A stretch of DNA of 36,109 nt from Zetaproteobacteria bacterium CG1_02_55_237 (GTDB taxonomy: Bacteria > Pseudomonadota > Zetaproteobacteria > Mariprofundales > Mariprofundaceae), in assembly GCA_001871195.1 (NCBI GenBank), contig MNXA01000040.1, positions 1 to 36,109 of the forward strand, written 5' to 3'. This document shows positions 7,897-15,598 of the stretch, piece by piece; position 1 is the first letter of the stretch, and the number at the start of each line of letters is the position of its first letter. A model generated the notes under the pieces. It did not search any database. It was not told where the DNA came from and saw only the letters and a program-made list of their open reading frames with translations. Position numbers and translations under genes: made by a program.

Positions 7897-8627
7897 GGTT
7901 GTTTCCTGCTGACTTCCTTCTCTGCGGCTGCGTTCTGTCGAACTGCATAGGCCTCGGCCTTGGCGATGATACGCAGCAGATCCTCCTCGCTGATATCCTC
8001 AACCAGATCCATATCATCCATGGCAGCGCGCACATGCTCCGCACGAATACCCGATGCGGTAATCGGGGATAGCGGTGCAGCCACCTTCTTGGCCCATGCC
8101 GCCGGATATCGCCGATTGCTGAGCAGGTTGTTAAACAACAGTGCCACGCACAACAGGGTCAGAGCATTGAGCATGACCGGCTCCAGCACATAGGCATAAC
8201 CCAGCGCATGGATATCTTCCCCACCGACCACCGCAACCAGCGCTGTTGCGCCGCCCGGCGGATGCAGGCAGCGGGCATAATGCATGACCAGCACGGCCAG
8301 CCCCACGGCAAGGGAAGCGGCCAGCCATATTTCATCGATCTGCTGCGCACAGGTGACGCCGATAACAGCTGACAGCAGATGTCCCCCTGTGGCCGCCCAG
8401 GGCTGCGATAAAACACCGTGCGGCACGCCGAACAACAGCACCGCTCCAGCACCCATGGAGGCCACGATCATGGTGGCGGATAAGGTGCCGACAAACTGAA
8501 TGCTGATACCCCAGCAGATGGCGATCCCGAGCAGCGCACCAATACTGACCAGAAAGCGTTCACCGTGGCTGACGTGAACCATGTCCACGCCCAGCCAGTG
8601 CAACAGAAATTTAACGCGTTTATTCAT
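7893..8627 (-). CDS. HPP-family integral membrane protein
   Basis: The 244-residue inner-membrane protein has about five hydrophobic segments in residues 24-170. The name-giving motif HPPGGATAL sits in YARCLHPPGGATALVAVVGG. HPP proteins of cyanobacteria and chloroplasts have been linked to nitrite transport, but most bacterial members are uncharacterised. A soluble acidic tail after about residue 180 (DDMDLVEDISEEDLLRIIAK) is shorter than the CBS domains that some HPP proteins carry. The gene overlaps the Fe-S protein gene by four bases, which suggests a functional link between a small-ion transporter and a redox protein. The substrate cannot be deduced from sequence. Confidence 0.85.
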   Translation of the reverse strand: MNKRVKFLLHWLGVDMVHVSHGERFLVSIGALLGIAICWGISIQFVGTLSATMIVASMGAGAVLLFGVPHGVLSQPWAATGGHLLSAVIGVTCAQQIDEIWLAASLAVGLAVLVMHYARCLHPPGGATALVAVVGGEDIHALGYAYVLEPVMLNALTLLCVALLFNNLLSNRRYPAAWAKKVAAPLSPITASGIRAEHVRAAMDDMDLVEDISEEDLLRIIAKAEAYAVRQNAAAEKEVSRKQP

Positions 8628-8710
8628 TGTGCCAGCCTAATCTTTCTTTCGCCCAGCCGTAAACCGGTGAAAAGATAGGGGATGCTCAACAAGAGCATGT
8701 ACATCAAGGC

Positions 8711-11131
8711 CTAGCTCAATGTCTGCCGGCGCTCTACCTCAGCATCCTTGAGCCGATGCCCGACCTCGGGATGCTCTTCGGCCAGGGACAACACATCCTT
8801 GCGGGTCAAACGCAACAGGGTTGAGGGCTGTCTGGCAACCACCGTTGCCAGACGCACCTGATCCCCGAGCAGGGCCATCTCCCCGAAGAAGTCGCCGGCC
8901 TGCAGCTCGGCAAGAAAAACAGACTTCCCTGCCTCAAGGTGACTCACCTCAACCGCGCCCTGCGAAATAATGTACAGCGCATCGCCTTTCTCACCCTCTT
9001 CAATCACCGTATCGCCGGGCAGGAAGGTTACCACTGCGGCATTGTTACCCAGCGCTTCTGCCGCTTTCCGGGAGAGCGAGGCAAACATCGGCACCATGCG
9101 GATAAGATCCCTGGCGGGCAGGGTCAGCGGTGCATCTTCCATGTCAGGAATTCTCTCCGAGGCCTCAAGAATCAGTTGCTGAATACGGTGATGCGCCTTC
9201 TGGCCGATTTCTCCATGCCTCTGGTCATCATCTGCCTGCCAGCCTGCGCCGGCCAATGCGGCCTGCATTCCGAAACGTGTTTCGAAGCGGGCAAAAAATC
9301 CGGGGAAGTTTTCATGCACCTCGGCCACCCCGGCATGCAGGGCCTTGCGCTGTTCCTTGAACTCATCGCGCACACACTTGCGGGCATCCTCATCAATATC
9401 CTTACGCTCTTTCAGATGCCGGATGGCTGCATCGGCCATCAGAATGAGCAGGATGGCGCGCCTCAGGCGGGTGAACATGCGCAAGCCCTGATAGCGCGAA
9501 AGCCACCCTGCCATCCAGTCGCGTTCGCGCAGCCAGCGCAATAAGCCCTGCTCAAACCGCAAAATCGGGTTGACCGGCGACGCCTCTCCACTCGCTGCTT
9601 CACGTTCGATGCGTAGTTCACTTCGGATATCAACCAATAGATATTGGGGAACCATGCCGGCATCACGCAGGCGCTCCAATTCTTCAAGTTCAGCACGTAT
9701 GGCAATCTGGCGGACATGCGACAGGTGTTGCTCGGGGCTCAGTCCAATACTGCGTTCCTGCATAACATCGCGAATCAGTGTATTGGCCTGAAGCAGACCG
9801 GAGCGCGACATAAACTGCGCCCTTTCCATATCCTGCAGCACCTTGAGAGCATGCTCCCTGGCATGCAGCGCACCCTGCCCCAGTTCGGCAAGCTCATCCT
9901 CATTGAGTTCATTAAGCCCGAGTCTGGACATCAGCGGCTTGATCGTCGGGGCGTTGATCAGCAGGGTGAAAATAACCACGCCCAAGGTCATATCCAGCAA
10001 TAACTGTCGCCCTTCCAGCGTCTCCGGCAGGGACAGCACAATGGCAATCGCCAGCCCCCCCTTCAGCCCGCCCCACCACATAATGTGCTGATCCCCGGAA
10101 CGTACGGCAGGCAGGTGAAACCGGCGCAAGGTCTGGGGCAGCAACCAATACACCGCAGGCAGGCGTGAGAGCAGGACAAGGATAATGGCGCCCACGATAT
10201 AGGGCAGGTGCCCGGCGAGGCTGTGCAGATCAACAGAGAGGCCTACAAGCAGGAAAAGCAGGGCATTGCACACATAGGCAAAGCCCTCCCAGCTTTCGCG
10301 CAGACCTTCACCGGCATGGTGGGGAATACGCGTTACGCCATACACACCAAGGCAGAGGGAAGCGCCAACCACGGCCATAACGCCGGAGATATGCAGGAAA
10401 TGTTCAGCCATAATGAAACTGACATAAGCCAGAATGATCGACAGCACCAGGATAGCGCTGAAATTATCACGCACCAGACGCATCCATTCACAGAACACCA
10501 GTCCGCAGAGCAGACCGAGCAGCGTACCGCCGAAGAATACATACAGGAATTCGAAGCCGGCATGGGCCAGCATATCCGGACCAAGCGAGCCCCCGACCAA
10601 AGCCAGCCCGAGCAGGATATTAAACACCACAATGGCCGTGGCATCGTTGAACAGGGATTCTCCCTCAACCAGCACGGTCAGTCTGAGCGGCGCTCCCAGC
10701 TCCTTGAACAGGGCAATCACAGCAACAGGATCGGTAGCGGAAATCAAAGCGCCAAAGAGCAGGGCAAGACCCAGGGGCATGGCAAAGACAAGATGCAGCC
10801 CTACGCCAACCAGAAAGGTGGAAAGCAATAGAGCGGGAACCGCCAACATCAGTACCGGAAAGATATCCTTGATCAACTGGCGTGCATCAAGATTGTAACC
10901 GGACTCAAAAATCAATACGGGCAGGAATACGAACAACACCAGCTCGGGAGTCAGACGGAAATGTTGCAGCAAGTGCAGCGGCTCCCAGAACTCTGAGGCC
11001 CAGCCGAGGCCTATGCCGATGCCGACAAGTACTACGGTAAACGGGATGGGCAAACGCCGGGTTAGCGGCGCAGCAATCATCGCCAGCGCCAGCAAGGCCA
11101 TCAGGATCAGGATACTTTCAGATAATGGCAT
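8711..11131 (-). CDS. CPA1-family Na+/H+ antiporter with C-terminal cyclic-nucleotide-binding-like domain
   Basis: The 806-residue protein has a transporter part of about 12 membrane segments (residues 5-410) with the CPA1 signatures SATDPVAV (131-138, ion-site Asp134) and EGESLFNDA (156-164). A long helical cytoplasmic region follows (about 415-680), then a CNMP-binding fold (about 683-800) containing GDTVIEEGEKGDALYII and GDFFGEMALLG. In that cassette the arginine is kept but the usual Ser/Thr after it is Leu (VRLATV), so nucleotide binding is uncertain. It should exchange Na+ (or K+/Li+) for H+ and may be gated from the cytoplasm. It has its own likely promoter (11216-11244). It lies between the redox operon and the HPP unit and could be read through to the latter (gap 83 bases). 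Confidence 0.9.
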   Translation of the reverse strand: MPLSESILILMALLALAMIAAPLTRRLPIPFTVVLVGIGIGLGWASEFWEPLHLLQHFRLTPELVLFVFLPVLIFESGYNLDARQLIKDIFPVLMLAVPALLLSTFLVGVGLHLVFAMPLGLALLFGALISATDPVAVIALFKELGAPLRLTVLVEGESLFNDATAIVVFNILLGLALVGGSLGPDMLAHAGFEFLYVFFGGTLLGLLCGLVFCEWMRLVRDNFSAILVLSIILAYVSFIMAEHFLHISGVMAVVGASLCLGVYGVTRIPHHAGEGLRESWEGFAYVCNALLFLLVGLSVDLHSLAGHLPYIVGAIILVLLSRLPAVYWLLPQTLRRFHLPAVRSGDQHIMWWGGLKGGLAIAIVLSLPETLEGRQLLLDMTLGVVIFTLLINAPTIKPLMSRLGLNELNEDELAELGQGALHAREHALKVLQDMERAQFMSRSGLLQANTLIRDVMQERSIGLSPEQHLSHVRQIAIRAELEELERLRDAGMVPQYLLVDIRSELRIEREAASGEASPVNPILRFEQGLLRWLRERDWMAGWLSRYQGLRMFTRLRRAILLILMADAAIRHLKERKDIDEDARKCVRDEFKEQRKALHAGVAEVHENFPGFFARFETRFGMQAALAGAGWQADDDQRHGEIGQKAHHRIQQLILEASERIPDMEDAPLTLPARDLIRMVPMFASLSRKAAEALGNNAAVVTFLPGDTVIEEGEKGDALYIISQGAVEVSHLEAGKSVFLAELQAGDFFGEMALLGDQVRLATVVARQPSTLLRLTRKDVLSLAEEHPEVGHRLKDAEVERRQTLS

Positions 11132-11215
11132 GGTGCAAACGTCCGGCGATTGCGAATCCGGATAATGCTATGGCTGGTCCGGTTTGGCGCATAATCCTAT
11201 CCTCTCTGTAGACTG

Positions 11216-11244
11216 ATTATCGCCTAAAAAGATGGACTGCGCAA
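11216..11244 (-). promoter_or_regulatory. possible sigma-70 promoter for the antiporter gene
   Basis: On the minus strand, TTGCGC (11244-11239) and GATAAT (11221-11216) are 17 bases apart, about 85 bases before the start codon. The -10 box is good and the -35 box is weak. Confidence 0.4.
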
Positions 11245-11295
11245 AACAGCAGTTTCAAACCACAGTTTTAATCCACGGCCATCAATCTACAGCTA

Positions 11296-12033
11296 TCAAT
11301 CCACATAGGGACCGTGCTGCCGGATTGGCTCATGATGCGGCACACCGAAACACCACATCAGCCTTGCACCCTCCCGACTGTGTATCGACAGCGAGGATTC
11401 CTTTTCAACATGGGCTGCATCACCAGCAGCCAGGGACAGGGCGGACGAACCATCTTCCGTGTGCAGCTTCGCCTCCCCCTCCACGACATAGATAATACCA
11501 CGCCAGCCAGCATCGATATTGCGTTGCATACGGCTTCCGGCTGTGAGCGAAATCTCCAGATATTCAACATCGGTGTGCAGCTGAACAGCTCCGTGCTCAC
11601 CAACGATATGCAACAGGCTGACCCCATCCGCCTCCTCGCGCGGCACCGCATCGGCATCGGCCTGCTGATAGTCGGCATCGATACGCTTAAGGCGTTGCGG
11701 CAGATTGATCCACAACTGGATACCGGCCGCATGCCCGTCCGGCATCTCCGAATGGGTGATGCCGCGTCCGGCAGTGAAACGCTGCGCCCCGCCGGCATGA
11801 ACCGTGCCTTCATTGCCAAGGTTATCCTTGTGCTGCATGCCGCCGGCAAACATCCAGGTAATCGCCTCGAAGCCGCGATGCGGATGCGGCGGAAATCCAC
11901 CCTTGGTAATGTCGAAATGATCCCACAACACAAACGGGTCGAAATTCATGTGGCCTGCCAGCGGCATCAGCCGTTTGACGGTAACGCCATCGCCTTCGGG
12001 AACCAGCAGGGCACTGCGAACCTCAACACTCAT
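11296..12033 (-). CDS. pirin family protein
   Basis: The 245-residue bicupin has the pirin metal site His50, His52, His94 and Glu96 in HPHRGFE and GRGITHSE. It includes the typical GGMQHKDNLGNEGTVHAGG stretch between the ligands. Bacterial pirins such as YhhW bind Fe or other metals. Some cleave quercetin-like flavonols and others modulate metabolic enzymes, and the substrate here is unknown. It starts two bases after the OYE gene stop and is the last gene of the TetR-headed redox cluster. Length and motif spacing are normal for the family. Confidence 0.9.
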   Translation of the reverse strand: MSVEVRSALLVPEGDGVTVKRLMPLAGHMNFDPFVLWDHFDITKGGFPPHPHRGFEAITWMFAGGMQHKDNLGNEGTVHAGGAQRFTAGRGITHSEMPDGHAAGIQLWINLPQRLKRIDADYQQADADAVPREEADGVSLLHIVGEHGAVQLHTDVEYLEISLTAGSRMQRNIDAGWRGIIYVVEGEAKLHTEDGSSALSLAAGDAAHVEKESSLSIHSREGARLMWCFGVPHHEPIRQHGPYVD

Positions 12034-12035
12034 GC

Positions 12036-13109
12036 TCAGCCGCCATCCAAGGTCGGGTAATCTGTATAACCCTTCGCATCGCCGCCGTAGAAGGTGGCCA
12101 TGTCCGGGGCGTTGAGCGGTGCATTCCTGCGGAAGCGCTCAATCAAATCCGGATTGGCCAGATAGGGGATGCCATAGGCCACCATATCTGCCGCTCCCGA
12201 TGCAATCGCAGCATTGCCGCGCGCCTTGTCATAGCTGCCGTTGGCCATGTAGGCACCCTTGAAGCACTGACGAATCTGCTGCATGTCGACGGCATGATCC
12301 ACTTCACCAGCCATGCTCACCTCAACCACATGCAGGAAGGCTGGTTTGATCTTGGCAAGCTCTGTCGCGACATGATTGAACAGGGACTGCGGATCGGAAT
12401 CGTGCATATCATTAAAGCCATTCACCGGCGAGATGCGCACACCCACCTTGTCGGCACCGATTTCGTCGCATACGGCCCCGGTCACCTCAAGCAGCAGACG
12501 TGCACGGTTGGCAATCGAGCCGCCGTAGGCATCGCTGCGCTGATTGGAGCCATCACGCAGGAACTGATCCAGCAGATAACCGTTGGCCGAATGGATTTCA
12601 ACGCCATCAAAACCGGCCTTGATGGCCATGGCAGCGGCATGGCGGTATTGCTCGACAATCTCCGGAATTTCCCTGAACTCAAGTGCCCTCGGGGTGACAA
12701 AATCCTGCAGACCCGTATAGGTAAAAGCCTGACCGGCAGGCTTGATAGCACTCGGTGCAACGGGCAGTGCGCCTTCGTGATAATCCGGATGCGACACACG
12801 GCCGCAGTGCCAGAGCTGCACGAAGATATGTCCACCGTTTGCATGCACGGCGTCGGTGACCTGCTTCCAGCCGTCCACCTGCGCCTGACTATGAATGCCC
12901 GGCGTGGCCGGATAGCCAATCGCCTGATCGGAAATCTGTGCGCCCTCGGTAATAATCAAACCGGCCTCGGCGCGCTGCACGTAGTACTCAGCCATCAGGG
13001 CTGTCGGAATACCGCCCGGCGCGCGGTTGCGCGTCATCGGCGCCATCGCCACACGGTTGGCCAGACTCATCTGGCCAAGTGTGACCGGTGAAAACAGATT
13101 ATTACTCAT
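12036..13109 (-). CDS. nemA: old-yellow-enzyme family NAD(P)H:alkene reductase (NemA-like)
   Basis: The 357-residue FMN-dependent TIM-barrel enzyme reduces activated C=C bonds of electrophiles such as N-ethylmaleimide, enones or nitro-esters. His173 and Asn176 in EIHSANGYLLDQFL are the substrate-binding pair, and Tyr178 follows. The N-terminal LFSPVTLGQMSLANRVAMAP and FVQLWHCGRVSHPDY are family hallmarks. The C-terminal IPYLANPDLIERFRRNAPLN is standard for the NemA/XenA-B class. It lies 29 bases after a small CDGSH gene and just before pirin, under a TetR-family regulator. This resembles E. coli nemRA, where NemR (TetR family) senses electrophiles. The symbol is by family resemblance; the physiological substrate is unknown. 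Confidence 0.9.
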   Translation of the reverse strand: MSNNLFSPVTLGQMSLANRVAMAPMTRNRAPGGIPTALMAEYYVQRAEAGLIITEGAQISDQAIGYPATPGIHSQAQVDGWKQVTDAVHANGGHIFVQLWHCGRVSHPDYHEGALPVAPSAIKPAGQAFTYTGLQDFVTPRALEFREIPEIVEQYRHAAAMAIKAGFDGVEIHSANGYLLDQFLRDGSNQRSDAYGGSIANRARLLLEVTGAVCDEIGADKVGVRISPVNGFNDMHDSDPQSLFNHVATELAKIKPAFLHVVEVSMAGEVDHAVDMQQIRQCFKGAYMANGSYDKARGNAAIASGAADMVAYGIPYLANPDLIERFRRNAPLNAPDMATFYGGDAKGYTDYPTLDGG

Positions 13110-13138
13110 TGCACTTCCCTCTCTTTATCTGACGTTCT

Positions 13139-13375
13139 TTAAAGGCTCTTGTGGCTGCCATCGCAAAATGGCGGGGTTTTGCTGTGCTTGCACTGGCACA
13201 GAACGACGGTTTTTTTCTCGGTCAGCTCAAATGCCTGTGGCACGATATCGGTATCGGCATGCGAGCCGTCGCAAAAGGGCTGATTGGCGGATTTCCCGCA
13301 GGCGCACCAGTAATAGGTGCCGGGTTCCAGTTCCATCACCTTCGGTGCCTTTGCGGCAATAACGGGTTCACTCAT
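13139..13375 (-). CDS. small dual-CDGSH iron-sulfur protein
   Basis: The 78-residue protein consists almost entirely of two CDGSH modules. Site 1 is Cys24, Cys26, Cys35 and His39 (CACGKSANQPFCDGSH). Site 2 is Cys60, Cys62, Cys71 and His75 (CQCKHSKTPPFCDGSH). Each should hold one redox-active [2Fe-2S] cluster. The protein has no membrane anchor, unlike eukaryotic mitoNEET. Its position between YceI and an FMN reductase suggests service as an electron or cluster carrier within this operon (inference). It is followed after 29 bases by the OYE gene. The start is supported by AAGGAG shortly upstream. Confidence 0.92.
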   Translation of the reverse strand: MSEPVIAAKAPKVMELEPGTYYWCACGKSANQPFCDGSHADTDIVPQAFELTEKKTVVLCQCKHSKTPPFCDGSHKSL

Positions 13376-13455
13376 ACATTCTCCTTGATGTTTAGACCTT
13401 GTACAGGAGCAGGGCGCAGAGGAAGACCCCCTCCACGCCCATGTCCTGGATTCAT

Positions 13456-14037
13456 TTACTGCTTCACGCCTTCGATAGACAGGAAGATTTCCACATTTTC
13501 GGCCAGCGGTCCGAGCATACCACCCTTCTTCATGTTGTAGTCGGAGAGATGCAGCGTGGTGTGACCTTCAAAGCCGCGACGATAACCGCCCCATGGGTCG
13601 GGGCCCGTACCGATCTGGCTGACTTCAATATCGATGTCCTTGCTCACGCCGTGCAGATACAGGGTGCCATGAATAATGCCTGTGTCCTTCCCTGTCGCCT
13701 TATAGGAGGTGCTGGTGAAGGTGGCCGTCGGAAAGTGCTCGACATCGAAAAAATCGCCGCTGCGCAGATGCTTGTTGCGCTCGGCATGATTGGTCTCGAG
13801 GCTGGCCGTGTCGATACTCACGCTTACCTTGTTGTTGGCCGGATGGGCTTCGTCGTAGCTAAACTTGCCGTCGAAGGTACGGAAGGAACCGAGCAACCAG
13901 CTATAACCCAAATGCTTGATCTTGAACTCGATGAAGGCGTGCTGCCCCTTGATGTCAAAGTTGTACTCTTCAGCCTGAGCTGCAGTGGAAAGACCTATGG
14001 CGACGAGCAATGCCGCGCCCAGTAGTTTTATTTTCAT
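13456..14037 (-). CDS. yceI: YceI-family periplasmic lipid-binding-like protein
   Basis: The 193-residue protein has a clear signal peptide, residues 1-22 (ending TAAQA), followed by the lipocalin-like YceI fold: EEYNFDIKGQHAFIEFKIKH, FDGKFSYDE, HLRSGDFFDVEHFP and GTLYLHGVSKDI. YceI proteins bind isoprenoid or polyprenyl lipids in a beta-barrel pocket. In many genomes, as here, they are paired with a cytochrome b561 (YceJ), consistent with a quinone- or lipid-linked redox role. The gene overlaps the b561 gene by four bases. It is exported to the periplasm. The actual ligand is unknown. Confidence 0.9.
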   Translation of the reverse strand: MKIKLLGAALLVAIGLSTAAQAEEYNFDIKGQHAFIEFKIKHLGYSWLLGSFRTFDGKFSYDEAHPANNKVSVSIDTASLETNHAERNKHLRSGDFFDVEHFPTATFTSTSYKATGKDTGIIHGTLYLHGVSKDIDIEVSQIGTGPDPWGGYRRGFEGHTTLHLSDYNMKKGGMLGPLAENVEIFLSIEGVKQ

Positions 14038-14633
14038 GATGTTTTCTCCTTATTGTTGTTTTCTTTGGTTTTCGGGGTTGTCCCCAACGTATTGCGGCTC
14101 AGGCCGAGCATGCGAATCAATGTACTATCCCTGTCCACAAAATGGTGCTTCAGTGCAGCCGCACTGTGCATGGTGGCCAGACCCATCAGTGCCCAGGCGG
14201 CAAGCAGGTGGATCAGACCGATCATGTCCGCCTGCTGCTTGTCGAACTCGAACAGGGCCGGAACGGTGAACCAGCCAAACACATCCACGCCTTTGCCTTC
14301 GGCAGTTGGAATCAGATAGCCGGAAAGGGTGATGGCGAACATCAGGACGTAATGCGTGCGGTGCACCATCAGGGCGATGAGCTTCTCCCACCACAGGCCC
14401 ATCAAGTCGGGGCGCGTATTCACCAGCCGCCAGATAAAACGGAACACCAGCAACAGAAGCAACAGCATGCCGATGGCTTTGTGCAATTCGGGCGCGCGGT
14501 GATACCAGGCATCGTAGTAATCAAGCTGTGTCATCCACAGGCCAAGTCCGAACAGGCCAAAGATGACCAGTGCCATCAGCCAGTGCAGGCCGATGCTGAC
14601 CCAGCCATAACGACCAGCCGTATTTCTCAGCAT
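14034..14633 (-). CDS. yceJ: cytochrome b561 (YceJ-like)
   Basis: The 199-residue inner-membrane protein has four hydrophobic helices (about 13-34, 51-70, 88-108 and 138-160). His17, His51, His142 and His156 are placed to ligate two b-type hemes. The opening RYGWVSIGLHWLMA is typical of bacterial b561. It probably moves electrons between the quinone pool and a periplasmic partner, most likely the adjacent YceI product (inference). The start ATG lies inside the last codons of the TetR gene, a 7-base overlap, and the stop overlaps the yceI start, so the three proteins are translationally coupled. The tail of about 20 residues is Lys/Asn-rich. Confidence 0.88.
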   Translation of the reverse strand: MLRNTAGRYGWVSIGLHWLMALVIFGLFGLGLWMTQLDYYDAWYHRAPELHKAIGMLLLLLLVFRFIWRLVNTRPDLMGLWWEKLIALMVHRTHYVLMFAITLSGYLIPTAEGKGVDVFGWFTVPALFEFDKQQADMIGLIHLLAAWALMGLATMHSAAALKHHFVDRDSTLIRMLGLSRNTLGTTPKTKENNNKEKTS

Positions 14634-15199
14634 GCCACCCCCCTGAACAGCAGCGCCAGCAGCCGGGCCAGATCGGCCTCCAGCGCAGGCAGCAGATTGT
14701 TTTTCAGGTTGATCGGGTTGTTGTAGCGCAGGGTGGCCTGATGAATGTCGTAGGCCGTCTGACGCGCATCGCAGACATGGAAGCAGCCTTGCTCCACACC
14801 GCGCTGGACAATACCGGCCAGAGCGTCAATCACCTTGTCCTCGTATTGCAGCAACAAATCACGGTAACGCGTATTAACCAGTTGCATCATATCGTATAGA
14901 GGCCGGGTGCCCGCATAATGCGCATGTCCCAGACGCAGCCGGGCCAGCAGAAAGGCCTCCAGCGCATCGCGCGCATCATCCTTACCCTGTGCTGCCTGGA
15001 TACCGGCGGCCAGCTTGGTTTCCAGCAGCCGCTGGATACTGCCTACGGCAATGGCTTCCTTGTTTTTGAAATGACGATACAGATTACCCACGCTCATATC
15101 ACAATCGGCAGCGATCTCGGCCATCGTCGTTTTGCTGTAACCGTAGTCGGCAAATCGCCGTTCCGCCGCATCCATGATGGTATCCTGCACATCGCTCAT
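14627..15199 (-). CDS. TetR-family transcriptional regulator
   Basis: The 190-residue regulator has an N-terminal helix-turn-helix at about 24-45 (TTMAEIAADCDMSVGNLYRHF), the canonical TetR pattern, and a helical ligand domain behind it. Four cysteines (Cys33, Cys139, Cys143 and Cys190) could serve as thiol sensors, as Cys106 does in NemR, but this is inference. It is the first gene of the redox operon, overlapping cytochrome b561. A 7-base inverted repeat with a 9-base spacer (15225-15247) lies 26 bases before its start and is the obvious candidate operator. The regulator probably represses its own operon and may also affect the divergent atp genes. Confidence 0.9.
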   Translation of the reverse strand: MSDVQDTIMDAAERRFADYGYSKTTMAEIAADCDMSVGNLYRHFKNKEAIAVGSIQRLLETKLAAGIQAAQGKDDARDALEAFLLARLRLGHAHYAGTRPLYDMMQLVNTRYRDLLLQYEDKVIDALAGIVQRGVEQGCFHVCDARQTAYDIHQATLRYNNPINLKNNLLPALEADLARLLALLFRGVAC

Positions 15200-15224
15200 G
15201 GCGGCATGGTGTCAGGCTGAATAA

Positions 15225-15247
15225 TGAATATCAATACATAATATTCA
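15225..15247. promoter_or_regulatory. operator-like palindrome in the TetR/atpI divergent region
   Basis: TGAATAT (15225-15231) and ATATTCA (15241-15247) are exact inverted repeats nine bases apart. An extra TGAATA copy lies at 15218-15223. The site is AT-rich in a GC-rich neighbourhood, 26 bases ahead of the TetR start codon, which is where an autorepressor would bind. Confidence 0.55.
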
Positions 15248-15285
15248 CTACCCGCCCGGCTATACAGTTTCACCCCTCTCTGGGC

Positions 15286-15291
15286 TATACT
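15286..15291 (+). promoter_or_regulatory. possible -10 box for the atpI-atpB-atpE-atpF operon
   Basis: TATACT matches the -10 consensus in five of six bases and lies 74 bases before the atpI start. The -35 region at the right distance (TACAGT) is poor, so the assignment is tentative. Confidence 0.35.
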
Positions 15292-15364
15292 TAGTTGCAC
15301 TGACGCCCTTCCCGGCAAAACTGCAACGGGAATGATGTGAGCAATCCTATCCCGGAGGTTGGCC

Positions 15365-15598
15365 ATGCCCCGCTTGAAAGGCGAACGCGCACACAGCCAT
15401 CAGTGGGGCCTCAGGGTCGGCACGGAGATTGTTGCCTCGACCATGCTCGGGCTGGGTGCAGGCTTCGTGCTGGATCGCTGGCTGGATACGCGTCCGCTGT
15501 TTCTGTTGCTGTTTTTCGCCTTCGGCGTGGCCGCAGGCTTTATCAATCTCTACTACGTCATGGGACTGGATCACCGGCCCGAGAACAAGGACGACTGA
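15365..15598 (+). CDS. atpI: AtpI-type ATP synthase assembly protein
   Basis: The 77-residue membrane protein has two hydrophobic segments (about 20-38 and 45-65). The central GLGAGFVLDRWLDTRPLFLL motif is typical of AtpI/AtpZ-like proteins that head F0 operons and help c-ring assembly or Mg2+ supply. I choose the ATG at 15365 rather than the TTG at 15359 because GGAGG (15354-15358) abuts the TTG but is six bases from the ATG. The stop shares one base with the start of atpB (TGATG). It heads an F0-only operon. The family is short and divergent, so the call also leans on position. Confidence 0.8.
   Translation: MPRLKGERAHSHQWGLRVGTEIVASTMLGLGAGFVLDRWLDTRPLFLLLFFAFGVAAGFINLYYVMGLDHRPENKDD

Noticed and set aside
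15337-15597. N-terminal extension of atpB in the same frame
   Set aside because: The extension overlaps atpI in another frame and reads as low-complexity Arg-rich sequence. The ATG at 15598 has a good ribosome site and the normal subunit a start.
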